From Xenoacremonium recifei (lineage: Eukaryota > Ascomycota > Sordariomycetes > Hypocreales > Nectriaceae): 64,000 nt of DNA. The position numbers and the translations under genes are program-made. The notes under the pieces were generated by a model. It was not told the DNA's origin and did not search any database. It was given only the letters and a program-made list of their open reading frames with translations. How positions within the stretch are numbered: position 1 is the first letter of the stretch; every line of letters begins with the position of its first letter. This document shows, in pieces, positions 33,484-44,767 of the stretch. The stretch lies in contig WOFQ01000011.1 of the NCBI GenBank assembly GCA_012184525.1, positions 792,482-856,481 of the forward strand, written 5' to 3'.

Positions 33484-33888
33484 TCAGACCCAGCGTTCCA
33501 GAAGGTCGAAATGAGAAGCGGGTAAGTTGCCGTATAGTCGAATGGTTTCGCGGCCCCGGACGACTAGATTGGCCCCTTGCGTCCCAGGCTGGCAACTCCC
33601 TCGAGAACTGGATCGCAATATTATTGATGTGTCGCCCTCAGCCAGATCAATGCGGACAAAAATTGGGAAGCTATGTAAGGTCATAGGCTGATTTACAGGG
33701 CGTCCGAGAAGGCCATAATGGTCGATAGTTTCCAAAACGTGCGACCTTTCGCCCTGTTGAAGCTCAGTGCGGCATGGCTGACGATATTCCGGTAACATGG
33801 TATAGTAACGAACTTGCTCATCTAATGCTGCCAGACTGTCAATAAAAACTTCAAGGCCTTTTCGGCAGTCGCAAGTTCTGCCCCGAGA
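33484..33888 (-). CDS. Orphan frame, possible last exon of an unknown gene
   Basis: The minus frame is open from 33888 to the stop at 33484 (about 134 codons) and its sequence looks protein-like: RKGLEVFIDSLAALDEQVRY, HVLETIDHYGLLGRPVNQPM, LHSFPIFVRIDLAEGDTS and REIRLYGNLP-like text near the end, with no low-complexity runs. It contains an in-frame ATG at 33798. A GGGGCAG just upstream could be a splice acceptor, making it a terminal exon, but I could not find a convincing upstream exon. No family is recognised. It may be a decayed gene. Confidence 0.3.
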   Translation of the reverse strand, partial: SRGRTCDCRKGLEVFIDSLAALDEQVRYYTMLPEYRQPCRTELQQGERSHVLETIDHYGLLGRPVNQPMTLHSFPIFVRIDLAEGDTSIILRSSSRGSCQPGTQGANLVVRGRETIRLYGNLPASHFDLLERWV

Positions 33889-35238
33889 TCAAACGCGTTG
33901 AATACAATACCCGACTTTCATGAAGAACATGGCGAGGTCTCGCCCAGACCGGCTAAGTCGATTGCGACACCAAGACACGCATGGCTGTCCCACAATCTAA
34001 ACCCGTCAGTGCGCCATCATAAGGGTCGAAGCAGGGCAAAAGGGAGTGGCTGTGTGAAGGACTATTTGGTAGCCGCTTGACCAATGGCGCGAAGGTCAAG
34101 CAAGGCTCACCTGAAGACGAAAAGCTCCGGCTGAAGGGTGGTTGATCCACCGCAATGCTCGATACATCGGCCACTAATTCGTTCAGACGGGAGGCGGCGC
34201 TGCTGGGGGCTTGAGTCAAGGCGAGTCACGTCAAGGAGAGGCGATGGAGAGCAAACGAAGACGCGCGGTAGCATGAATATTCGATGCCCGAATGAGATGA
34301 GGCTCAAGGGGGCACAGGGACCACATTGAAGCACATGCGCACGCACGTGTGCTCTCTGGACAAGTTTGCTTCCACCAAGAGTCGCCTGATGAAGCAGACG
34401 GAGTGATGGACTGGTGTTGTGCAGGGTGGAGGCCAAACCGAGCGGACAATGCCGGCAAATTGTACAGAAACAGTGGAAGAAGGTCTGGAGATTAAGCTGA
34501 GCAGGTCTCAAGTTTGGAGGCTCTGCAGAGGAAGCTCTCAGAACTGGTTGCTGTCCAGTACGTACCTGACGGGCGAAGATCTGGACTGGACCGGCCCCTC
34601 GAGCTCTCCACTAATGAATAACAGGAACGGGCTGGGGCAAGGGTCGGGAGCCAGTTGAAGGGCGGGTCCATGGTGAGTATTAGTTCGTTGGCCATCGAGT
34701 ATCATCCCTTGTTGTTGATCGTGTATGCAGCATGGCAACAATCAGGAAGGTGATTCTCGGCGCCTGGGTGAGGAGGCCCTCGCTTGTTTCCCAGGACGAT
34801 GCCGCCGCCAGTAACCGTCTAGAGAGGGACTGCGGAACATGTGTCTTGAACCTGGCCAAATGGTGCCACGTCCGGGGTTGTGTCTTCCGGCTAGATCCTG
34901 TCCCGCCTAGCTGGCGATCTACTGTCGTCTATTCACGGGGCAAACAAACCTGACGAGATGGGATGGAGGGCAGGCAGGGTGGGAGGTTGCATGCGTTTAT
35001 TGATGACTCTATCACCGATGACTGGACGGGGATCGCGGGAGACATGGCTACTGACCCCTTCGGCTTCATCGATTGACATCTGCCAGTCGTTCTCCGGTTC
35101 GTGGCACCTGGTACGGGTAGCACAGGTCGAAGGTGCTACTGCCGAGATGCTCTCACAAAGCTGGCCTGGCCGAGCCCAGCCCAGCCGTGGCAGTGTGAAG
35201 GACCATGACTGACTGAGTGATAGAGACTCCGATGTGCT

Positions 35239-35258
35239 TGTGTGTGTGTGTGTGTGTG
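35239..35258 (+). repeat. (TG)10 microsatellite
   Basis: Ten uninterrupted TG dinucleotides in non-coding DNA about 2 kb upstream of the PUF gene start. Confidence 0.9.
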
Positions 35259-35872
35259 TTTATGTATGCATGCTTGCACATGTGTGCTCTGCAACCGGTA
35301 GATGGCAAGGCAGTGCGGTGCATGCATGCCCGCCTTGCATGTTAGACGCAGACTGTGTGAGTGAGTGACTGAGTGCATCCACAGGGAGTTGGCTGCTTCT
35401 TCTCCCTAACCTCTCCTCCTCTTCTCCTCTCCCTCCCTCCCTCTCTTCAATCCCTACCTAGCTCCTCGTCCTTACCCACCTCAGAATCCCCGAGCCCACC
35501 TCAATGTGGGAGGGCCTCATCTTGCTGGGCTCACTATCATCCGCCTGTCTCGCCCATCATTCCTCCTAGCCCGCCAACGCCTGCGCATCCCTGGGCAAAG
35601 GGCTCCAAAGGGCTCCAAAGGGCTCGAGGGCACAACAAACCCCGTCGAGCTACCGGACCTGCTTGTCTTGCCATCTTCACCTGTTCCGCCTACGCGCATT
35701 CCGGGCCCTGCGCGGGTTGCTTGCTTGCTTGCTTGCCCTTGTTTGGCGCGCTGCCGGTTTCTGGGTATCTAAACTGGTCCTCCCGCCCGCCGTGTCTCTT
35801 CCGTCTCTTCATCACCTCGCCCGTTCCATACATAACATAAGACAGACTGCCGTCTGCTCTTCCTTTTTCCTC

Positions 35873-35896
35873 TCCTCCTCCTCCTCCTCCTCCTCC
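35873..35896 (+). repeat. (TCC)8 microsatellite
   Basis: Eight TCC units in the pyrimidine-rich region upstream of the PUF gene. Confidence 0.85.
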
Positions 35897-37248
35897 GCTT
35901 TCTCCGCTCCTCTTGTCCCTGCCCGTGAGAGCCGCAAAAGGTACATACATACTTTTTCTGTTGTCGTCATAAACTTTGCGTTATCATCTATCTGGCTGTT
36001 CTTCCCCGCCTCATCCCAGGCACCACCACAACTTCACTTCGGCTCGCTCGAATCGCCTATAGCAAACCCTCTCTTGTATCAACCATCTATCTCATCAGAT
36101 CGCGGCTGTATCAACTCGAGCGTCCCATGTCTGGTCGCCTCAGCATATTTTTCTGTCATAATAGCTTGTCGTCTACATATCTTTCGCCAAGTCCGTTTGC
36201 CGCGCATCATCATCATCGCCAGCACAGAAAATATCTTTGCGAGCTCCCCAGCATATTGTCGAATCTATCTACCTAACCCAGCTTGCCTACTGTACTGTAT
36301 TCTACTGTACCGTACTGAGCTGTGCTGCACCGCATCGCACCGTATCTACGTTTCTAATCACCGCCAACCAACCAGGCCTGCTTACTGCATCCTTTGGAGT
36401 GGTCGCTTATCACGCTGCCCGGATCCTCCACCGCATTCCAGGGCATTGACTTTTCGAGAGCTTGCAACCCGGAAAGCCACGAAAACGCAATTCCTCTTCT
36501 CACACACTTCTTCGCTGCCATTGCCAGAACCGTCTCGCGTGCTTGACTCGACGCCGACACGTGCTGCTGGCTCACGCCTCGAACCACCAGAGAGCATCTG
36601 TAGCAGAACCTATCCCTGCCAGTCGGTAAGTCCAGTCCAGTCCCGTCCCAGCCCTTATTTTTAGGTTCCTGTGGTTGTTACGGCCCCTGGTCGCGCTGCT
36701 AGAGCCATCAGCCTTACCGAACGTGTTCAAAGGGCTTTCCCCGTTTTTTAATTCTTCCTCCGCATCCTCCTCCGCCCATCATCAACCAGCCATCCATCCC
36801 TCCCGCTCGCCACGGCCCAAGGTTAGATTGTGCTGACGCGATGCCGGCGCTGTCTCCAGTCCCATAGATTAAAAATCTGGAGCTCTGCTCTGATATCCAA
36901 GACGCTCGAGCAACTACCGCGTGCAATATCGACTACCGACCGAGGCGTCCCCGTCAAGCCCCGTCCGAGCGACTCGAGAGGACACACACCCTGGTCCTGC
37001 GGGAGCTACAGAGCTCGTTTAGAGGCTACCGTCCGCTCTGTTGAAACGCCCGTTTCGCCCAAGAGCCCTGGGCTTCTGCCACTCACTCGCTCACTCTAAA
37101 TCCATCCCTTGCGCCAGCTCCTTGGGCCAACGCCAGCGCCGCCCCCTCGACGCCTGCAGCGGCGAATGACCCGAGTCGTCCGCCAGCAACCAGGTTCCGA
37201 CACCGCTGGCCGAAATCTAGTCTCGACGGCCTCCGTCGCGATTGTGCC

Positions 37249-37278
37249 CTCGACCTCGACCTCGACCTCGACCTCGAC
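37249..37278 (+). repeat. (CTCGAC)5 hexanucleotide repeat
   Basis: Five perfect CTCGAC units followed by CTCGAG, ending 32 bases before the PUF start codon and so probably transcribed in its 5' UTR. Confidence 0.9.
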
Positions 37279-37315
37279 CTCGAGTACATCTCAGCGACGA
37301 CCTTCGTCTCCCATC

Positions 37316-40299
37316 ATGTCGAATGCGGTGAGTCCCTGCGCTGTCCCCTTCTGTCTGTCTGCCCGGCCCTCTTCCCCGTCTCGGGCTCGCACCGATCCCT
37401 CCCTCCCTCCCATCACAAAGCGTGGATACGACGTCAGAGGGGGTGCGAGAGCGTCTCATGAATGCGCCAAACTAGCGCACCGTGAGCGAGCCCGCCCTGA
37501 AGCGCCCTTGATTCGCCACGGGTCCAGCCCGCGACGACACTATCCAAACCCAACTCCAGTCTTCCCGCCCACCTAAGCAAGCAAGGCGTCCAGAAACAAC
37601 GAAAAAAAATCTGGACACGAGAGAATGACCGTTCCGTCCTGGAACCGCATGCTGACAACGCTTCATCTCTAGGCGCGGCCGAGGATCATTCCCAACTACA
37701 CCATGCCCGCCTCCAACGACAACAACGCCCAGGCTGCTGGGCTCATGGGCTCCAGCCTGTACTCGAACAGCAATATCTGGTCGTCTCTGTCCAACGCCAG
37801 AGACCGACCCATCGGCTCCCGAGGTACGCCCACCACACACGACCACATAGTTCGCGATCTCACCAGACTCACCCAATCACCAGACTCTAACGACCAGCCC
37901 TCCGGCTCGAGCGCCTTGAATGCCAACTCCGAGGCCGATGTCTGGGGCTCTGGCCTTTGGAATTCAGAGGTGCCCGCTCGATCAAGCAGCAACTCGCCCG
38001 GCCGAACACGCGATGCGCTTCTCAACATGACCAATGGTGCCAACCTACCCAACGGTACAGGGCTCTTCGATCCCTCGCGAATGGGTCTGAAGCAGAACAC
38101 ATTCGGGCCAAATGGCTACTCAGACGAGAACGCTCTGGGTGGTTATCCGCCTCGAAACCTGAGCCCCGAGACCTACCGAGACCCCATCGCCAGCTTCACT
38201 CGAGACAACATGCCGCCGTCTCGACAATCGCAGGGTTCTCCCGCCTATGGCGATCTATACCGTGGCCACACACCGAGCAATTCCATCCAGTCGCAACGGC
38301 CCATGCCCGCGCATGCGGCGTCCATTCAGCAACATCAGGCCGCCAATCAACGTGCGTTCAACCTCAACAGCCAGATTGGCGATGACTTGGCGCTCCAGTT
38401 CAGCCGTCGGGCCACGCTGGAGAATACCATGGCCAACGGAGCCACCTCGTTCAACCCAGCTTCACAACCATTCCAGATGAACCCGAACACGCAACCGTGG
38501 GTGAACGATACCGCCGCTAGAATCAATGGCGTGGATCTAGTCTCCGACCCTCTGGCAGCGTCCTTCCAGCCTCTCAGGCGCGAATCCGTCGAGCGAGCCT
38601 CACCCGTTCCCAACTACCGCGTGGATGCCGGTAACAACAGCCCCCGGAACTACATGGACTCGTGGATGTCCAGGCAGACGATCCGAGATCCTCGAACCGT
38701 TGAGCCCGAACGCCGCACCAACCAAAACCCATATGCCGCGCCACCATATCCTTACTTCCCGAACCAATATTCTTACCAGAACCTCCTCTCTCAGTACCAC
38801 CCGGGCTCACTCGATCCGTATGTCCAGAGCATGCGACACCCCATTGTGCCTGGGTTTGGGCTGCCCATCCACCCTTCATATGCTCCCAGCCTCAACATCC
38901 CTATCCGCACTACTCGCGAACAGGACCCCGGACGAGGCGTTCGTAGTGTCCTCTTGGATGAGTTCCGTCTGAGCGCCAAGTCTAGCAAGCGATTTGAGCT
39001 CAAGGACATCTACGACCACGTGGTTGAGTTCAGCGGAGACCAGCACGGCTCTCGTTTCATCCAACAGAAGCTGGAGACCGCAAACAGTGACGAGAAGGAG
39101 CAGGTGTTCCGAGAGATCGAGCCGAATGCAATCCAGTTGATGAAGGACGTCTTTGGCAACTATGTCATCCAGAAATTCTTCGAGCATGGCAACCAGGTCC
39201 AGAAGAAGATTCTCGCGGAGAAGATGCGGGGCAAGGTGGTCGACCTATCTACCCAAGTCTATGCTTGCCGCGTTGTCCAGAAGGTATAGTGAATATGAGA
39301 AACTGGATTTGAAAAATACTAATTCAAGGATAGGCATTGGAGCATGTGCTGGTTGAACAGCAGGCTGATCTCACCAAGGAGTTGGAGCCCGAGATTGTCA
39401 AGGTCATCAAGGACCAGAACGGCAACCATGTTGTGCAGAAGATCATTGAGCTTGTTCCTCGACAGCATCTTGACTTCATCATGCATGCTTTTGAGGGTCA
39501 GGTCGACAACTTCGCTCGGCACTCGTATGGCTGCCGTGTCATTCAGCGCATGCTTGAACATGGCACAACCGATGACAAGGTGCTGATCATGAAGGAGATT
39601 CACAAGAGACTTTCAGAAGAGATCATCGATCAGTATGGCAACTACGTGATCCAGCACGTCATCCAGAATGGACAGGCCGAGGATCGCGAGAAGATCATTG
39701 AGACGGTCATCTCGCAGTTGAGCTACCTCTCAAGCCACAAGTTTGCGTCCAACGTTGTGGAGAAGTGTATCGAGTTTGGTTCTGCGGAGCAGCGCTCGAG
39801 AATCCGACAGCTTATCACGACGCCTGGGAGCGACGGAGCCACTCCCCTTCAGACGTTGATCAAGGATCAGTATGGAAACTATGTTATCCGTATGTGCTTT
39901 GACGTCAATGGTTTCCATGAGATTGTTACTAATATTTGTACAGAAAAGCTTCTGGCGCAGCTGGAGGAACCAGAGCGGGAACTCTTTGTCGAGGCGATCA
40001 AGCCTCACTTCTTCAACCTTAAGAAGACAGGCACTTCGCGTCAGCTCCAAGCGCTGGAGAAGCTGCTTGGGGTGGGCAGCAGCAGTGCCAGCACTTCTTC
40101 GAAGGCTGGGTCTCAGGGCATGCATGTCGAAGTGAACTCATTGACTACGACACCGGTCCTGACGAACGAGACCAACAGCCCGCAGAGCAGCAGCCCTCCC
40201 AGCACGAACGCGAGCGCCGTCGGCATTCCCGCTGATGACTCGGTGACGAAGCCCTCTGGGGCTGGTTCCCCCCCTCGTGTGCGGGTCAACGAGGTATAG
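37316..40299 (+). CDS. PUF3: Pumilio/Puf3-type RNA-binding protein
   Basis: PUF proteins bind 3' UTRs and control mRNA decay and translation; yeast Puf3 targets mRNAs for mitochondrial proteins. Four exons (37316-37327, 37673-39283, 39334-39889, 39944-40299) encode 844 residues. The first exon holds four codons (MSNA) before a 345-nt intron. The N-terminal half is Asn/Ser/Pro-rich and probably disordered. Eight PUF repeats span roughly residues 430-765. Base-contact residues, repeat 1 to 8, are SRQ, NYQ, CRQ, NHQ, CRQ, NYQ, SNE and NYQ, which spell 5'-UGUAUAUA-3' by the established PUF code. The last repeat is restored only when the 54-nt intron at 39890 is removed. The C-terminal tail is Ser/Thr/Pro-rich. 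It is convergent with DHFR. Confidence 0.92.
39890..39943 (+). other. Frame-neutral intron inside PUF repeat 8
   Basis: GTATGTGC donor, TTACTAAT branch site and TTTGTACAG acceptor define a 54-nt intron. Its length is a multiple of three and it has no stop in frame, so retention would add 18 residues and change the repeat-8 contact glutamine to arginine. Splicing joins C to AA, giving the expected YGNYVIQKLL. A naive reading translates straight through it. Confidence 0.85.
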
Positions 40300-40616
40300 G
40301 AGGTCTCGGCTACTGACGCTCTATTCACCGAGTGTAATGACTTTCTTGATAACCTGTATTATGATTTTAATACTTGGTGGAGCAACGACGATATAGTATA
40401 GACAGACAGACGGACAGAAACACGGCTGCTGATCCCTCGGACACAACACAACATACACACCACCGCTGGCGCACAAAGACGACACATGGGCCTTTTACGT
40501 GGAATATACGGCATCTTTCTATTATATGATTCTTAATAATGGGGGGCAGCAGGGGCAACGAGACTCTTGACGGCCTCATGCTACAACATCCCGACACAGC
40601 GATACTACCTACCTTG

Positions 40617-40639
40617 CACACACACACACACACACACAC
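40617..40639 (+). repeat. (CA)n microsatellite
   Basis: About 23 bases of alternating CA in the 3' flank of the PUF gene, between convergent genes. Confidence 0.9.
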
Positions 40640-41255
40640 TTACACTCACACACTCTCACATTTGACGCATTGATTCTGAATATTCTTGACGGCCGTCGGA
40701 GACGGGCTGCGGAGGATCACAGACGATTTGTCCTTGAAGGTTGGAATTGGATCTGGGAGCAGGTGCCGGAGCGGGGAATACAAAAAAAAAGAGATAAGGG
40801 AAATGGTGTTTTTATTTGAATGTTTATTGTTTGTTAGCAGACCGAGGGTTCTGGTGTGTATAATGAAGCGGCTTCCGGAATATGGCTGGGGTGGTTGGTG
40901 ATGTACGGGCGAATACGGACGGGAAGGGAGCCGGAACGGTTCACGAGTATGGTCTTGGGGGTGTTGGGGATGGTGAGGGGTGCCGGTTTCGTAGAACACA
41001 CTGGTTCAAAGAATGGTATTGCTATTTGCTGACGGCTTATGATTACGCGTGTGTCTTTTGTGATGTAGAGGAAATGGTGCAAAAGTCCATGTTCTTGAAT
41101 TTCCAACAGACCAATCCAGGGTAGGCCAACTGACACCCCTGGCGGCTAACATCGGACATGATGCATAAAAGTCACGGATAATGTCCCGTCTCCAATACGT
41201 TCAAGGGATGCAAACCTGGGTATACTTTTGTTTTTACAATCCATTCTCACTTGGA

Positions 41256-41682
41256 CTATGACTCTCTCTTCTCCCACATCTTGAACTCATACTTCGTCCC
41301 TGCCTCCTCCTGACCCCCCTCAACCACCTCCTCCCCCGTCCACGCCTCCAACTCCTCCCTCGGCCTCCTCACCCAGCCCTGACTCTCCGCACCGCTCAAA
41401 TCCAGCGGGAAGAAGGTATCGCACTCAAAGTCGCGCTCAATGGCCGTCAGCAGCACGCGCTTCGCCTGGGCCAGCCCCAGCGCAGCCTTGTAGATCTGCG
41501 CGCCGCCCATGACGAACACGCGCGCGACGTCCTCGTGCGCGTGCGCGTACTGCAGCGCCTGCTCGAGCGAGGTCACGCGTAGTGGCTCTGCTGGTGAGGC
41601 GGGCGGTGTGGCGCTGGGGTTGGTGCTGCTGATGATGATGTTGAGGCGGTTCTTGAGCGGCCGGAACTTGGGGGGGATTGAA

Positions 41683-41714
<32 letters not shown>

Positions 41715-41954
41715 GACGGCATTGGGAGGGGCCTGGGGGACTCTCGTAATTAGCAATTGATTCAAAGATGTATATATACATATATATTGTTGTCAGATAA
41801 AGAAAGGATCGCATACGTCGGGGGGCAATCGCGTCGTGACGCGGGCAAAGTATTGCATCTCTTTACGCAGGCCTGTCCAGGGCATGGTGCCGTGAGCGCC
41901 GATGCCCATGTTGCGCGTGGCCGCCACGATGAGAGTCAGCTCCGAGGACTTCAT
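41256..41954 (-). CDS. DFR1: Dihydrofolate reductase
   Basis: DHFR reduces dihydrofolate to tetrahydrofolate with NADPH for thymidylate and purine synthesis. Two exons (41954-41817 and 41732-41256) encode 204 residues. MKSSELTLIVAATRNMGIGA gives the first strand and the NMGIG loop; MPWTGLRKEMQYF has the Pro-Trp and the catalytic glutamate; VIMGRKTWDSIP and PLKNRLNIIIS follow, then VFVMGGAQIYKAAL, the NADPH glycine motif. Thr is present in LLTAIE and the FECDTFFP strand is normal. The acceptor is placed after CCCCCAG, giving LPPDAPPNAVNAVIMG, because nearer AGs break the frame. The intron carries a TATATA-rich patch. The gene is divergent from the FMP32-like gene, with 378 bp between the starts. 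Confidence 0.95.
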
Positions 41955-42332
41955 CGCGGCTGTTTGGTGTCTTGTTGAGTTTGTTCGAGCTGAGTGGGTT
42001 GTGTGGTTGTTGTAAGTGAGTGCTCAGTCTACTTGTATGAGATGAGTAAGTCCCTGGCCAGTGACGCCACGTGCCGCAACTGCCCGAGCGGAAAGCTTGA
42101 ACCAACGTCAGTCGGCGGCTCCTTCCCTTCCAGCGCCAAGCCGGGGCTGTTCCAGATTCCTCCATCAAACTAACTCAACGTCAACTCTCTCTTCTTCAAC
42201 ATCCACAACCGTCAATCGCCAACAACACATCGATCTGCCTCGTCAACGCCCGCATGCGATAGCGAATTACCCATGAGTCGCCCAATCCGATAGCGCTCTT
42301 TCCCCCCGCCTCTCCCCCTCCATCCTCTCGCA

Positions 42333-43573
42333 ATGGCACTCAGCCGCGTGGCTCGTCTATACCCGCCCTTACTGCGGGCTGTTCGCGCACAACCGGCGCC
42401 GCTGGCCTCGTCAAGGGCATTCAGCTTTGTGCAAAGCAATGGAACGTTTGCGCAAAGGCGTGGCAAGGCAGTCGAGCCCACGCAGCCGCCGCCGCTGCCG
42501 CCGGGAGGGCAGCCAAAGAGCCCTAATGCCGCGGCCGAGGCGGATCCTGTTCCCGAGGACAAGGCAAGACCAGACGATGCCGCCAAATATGATACTTCGC
42601 CGATCACGCACGATTCGAACGCCACCGATGATGCATCAGCGCAACAAGTGAGCGAGGTGCACCCTCCGCCAACATCTGCACCCGCGCCCGCCGAGACGGA
42701 AGAGAAAGAACTCACCGAGGAGGAGCGCACGCGGCAGACGAGGGAGGAGGCCAAGCAGAGCGGACCGCTTGAGGCTGTGCTGCACATGCAAGCGCCCGAG
42801 ACGATAGCAAAGCAGCATCCGTCCATGTCGCCGCCGCCGTACGTGCACCATTTCGACACGTACTCGCTCGTGAAGCAGCTCCAGGAAGCCGGCTACACGC
42901 AGGCGCAGGCGACGACGACGATGAAGGCAATCCGGACGTCGTTGGCGCAGAACCTGGATGTTGCGCAGTCGAGTCTGGTCAGCAAGAGCGACGTGGAGAA
43001 CGAGACGTATCTATTCACGGCCGCGTGCTCGGAGCTGAGTACCGAGATTAAGAACAACCGGCGTTTGCAGGATGAGCAGCTCAGACAGCAGAGGACGCAT
43101 CTTCAGCATGAGGTGGACATCCTGCAGCAGTCGTTGAACCAAGAGTTGCTGATGCTCAATGATAACGTGCGAGGCATGTTTAACGACCGCAAGATGGCTG
43201 TGCGAGAGGAGCAGAAGGCATCTGATAGCGCTGTACGTTGTTAAATATCGCTCGCTCGCTCGCTCAACATTTGCTAACGCTTTCTTTCGTCTAGATTCAA
43301 AAAATCAGTTACAAGATCAGCATCATGTTGACCAGCGATGCCAAGTCGGACATTGAAGCCGTGCGATGGATTCTCATCCGCCGGTCTGTACTCGGCATCC
43401 TCTTCATGGCTGTTCTCACGCTTGGCACGCTGCGATACGCGACGTACGTTAGCCACGAGCGGCAGAGAGAAGCCGAGCGGAAGAAGAAGGAGGAGGAGGA
43501 GGTCCGACGGGACGGCGGCAAACGAGATCACACTGCGGCGGCGGATGCAGCGGTGATTCTGGCGGCCAATTGA
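42333..43573 (+). CDS. FMP32: FMP32/MCUR1-like mitochondrial inner-membrane protein (DUF1640)
   Basis: This family (CCDC90/MCUR1/Fmp32) sits in the mitochondrial inner membrane and is linked to cytochrome oxidase assembly, proline metabolism or calcium uniporter control, depending on organism. Two exons (42333-43232 and 43295-43573) give 392 residues. The N terminus MALSRVARLYPPLLRAVRAQ is a basic, amphipathic import signal. A Pro/Glu-rich linker follows, then the conserved core HHFDTYSLVKQLQEAGYTQA and SLVSKSDVENETYLFTAACS, then a long coiled coil with QLRQQRTHLQHEVDILQQSL. The membrane segment SVLGILFMAVLTLGTLRYAT precedes a Lys/Glu-rich tail. The intron falls at SDSA/IQKIS in phase 0. It is divergent from DHFR. 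Confidence 0.88.
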
Positions 43574-43702
43574 GGCGGGCTGCGGGGCGGACGACTACCG
43601 ATTTCCCTTTGTTTTTGGCATTTCTCTGGGACGGACACAACGCTTGGCATTATCTGGAAAACCGATACCCTTATAGACCTGGAGGAGAATGGGAGGGGAT
43701 GA

Positions 43703-43710
43703 TGTACATT
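43703..43710 (+). promoter_or_regulatory. TGTACATT element in the 3' UTR of the FMP32-like gene
   Basis: It lies 130 nt after the stop on the sense strand and differs from the Puf3 consensus UGUANAUA only in the last base. Binding is inference. Confidence 0.3.
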
Positions 43711-44038
43711 TATCTACGTATACGGCTACTACTCTGCGAGGACAGAGACGCTTTGGCTGGGCAAGCCACCAATTTCCTTGTTTGTTCAAAATAGAATCAT
43801 GTCATGACATTACTCACCCTGCGTTTTGTGGAAGTGCCATGAGTTTTGATGGCGGTCCATTCGCACGCAAGCCACACATGGAACCTCCCCTCGCCGACGC
43901 ACCGCCACTTCACGTGCCGCTCCCACCCACCACCAGCCGACCCCTCGACGCGTCTTATCATATCGCATCGCGTCTCCTCACTCAACCTTGCATCCTCCAC
44001 CTCACTTACACCAACACCAACACCACCACAACCTCACA

Positions 44039-44767
44039 ATGGCCGAACCACCACAACCACAACCCCAACCCGAATCCGTCGCGCCAGACGCACCCGCCTC
44101 CCCTCCCCTCCCAAAACCTCACACCGCCGCAACCCCCGGCCCGCGCGCCACCCGCCTCCAAGAGCTCTACACGCAATGCCTACAGCGCACCCTCACCAAA
44201 CTCGCCTGGGACAACGTCGCCGGCTGCTACCCCACGGTCGCGCACCGCGCCGCGCCCGTGCTCAAACAGGTGCAGGCCCAGATGGTCGACAAGCTGGGCG
44301 ACAAGTGCGCCAAGGAGTTTGACAGCATTCTGGCGGCGCGGGGCGTCGTCGCTAAGTTGAATCACTTGGAGAGTCTGGTGGCGGAGGCGGGGAGGAGGAG
44401 GGAGGATGAGGATGAGGTGCCCACGCCGTATGTGCCCCTTGGCTTTGTTCACGCAGAAAAAGGGATGGATGGATGGATGAACTGACAGATCAACTCTAGC
44501 CCGCATCTCCTCCCCCCGGACGCCATCCTCGCCGCACACCTCACCCCAGCCCTCACCGCGCACCAATCGCAGCTCAACGCGCGGCTGCAAACAACGCAGT
44601 CGCAGAACGCCCTGCTGTTCGACGAGGTGCAGCGCCAGCGCGGCGAGATCGACGCGTTGCTGGCGCGCCTGGAGGCCGTGGTGGCGGATGTGAAGGGCGC
44701 GAACGAGGCCATGGCGGAGGTGATTGAGGATGTGGCTGTTGAGTCGCGGGAGCGCGCTGAGGCGTAG
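44039..44767 (+). CDS. NNF1: Nnf1/PMF1-like kinetochore protein of the Mis12 complex
   Basis: Nnf1 pairs with Mis12 in the MIND complex that links inner kinetochore to the Ndc80 microtubule binder. Two exons (44039-44427 and 44500-44767) encode 218 residues. After a Pro-rich N terminus, the family block reads RATRLQELYTQCLQRTLTKL, NVAGCYPTVAHRAAPVLKQV and KCAKEFDSILAARGVVAKLN, a helical bundle. LLPPDAILAAHLTPALTAHQ and the closing coiled coil with FDEVQRQRGEIDALLARLEA follow in exon 2. The splice gives VPTPPHLLPPDA with no frame change elsewhere. Length and domain order are normal for filamentous fungi. It is convergent with the PH-domain gene. Confidence 0.85.

Larger units (their letters stand above)
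30196..35372. other. Five-kilobase gene-poor region
   Basis: No recognised gene apart from a weak orphan frame at 33484-33888. The base composition is not AT-rich, so this does not look like a RIP-mutated transposon graveyard. Several frames of 60-190 codons overlap on both strands between 30900 and 31900 and look like chance openness in GC-rich DNA. Confidence 0.5.
35373..37315 (+). promoter_or_regulatory. Long pyrimidine-rich promoter and leader region of the PUF gene
   Basis: About 1.9 kb of strongly C/T-biased plus strand precedes the PUF start codon. It holds a CT tract at about 35394-35448, a (TCC)8 run at 35873-35896 and a (CTCGAC)5 run at 37249-37278. C/T-rich tracts mark promoters and 5' UTRs in ascomycetes, so a long leader with upstream ATGs is likely. 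Transcript start is not determinable from sequence. Confidence 0.5.

Noticed and set aside
35663..36664. A 333-codon plus-strand frame in the PUF upstream region
   Set aside because: It is long because the strand is C/T-rich and stop codons need purines. It is full of Ser, Pro, Leu and Cys runs with no domain, and it reads through simple repeats.
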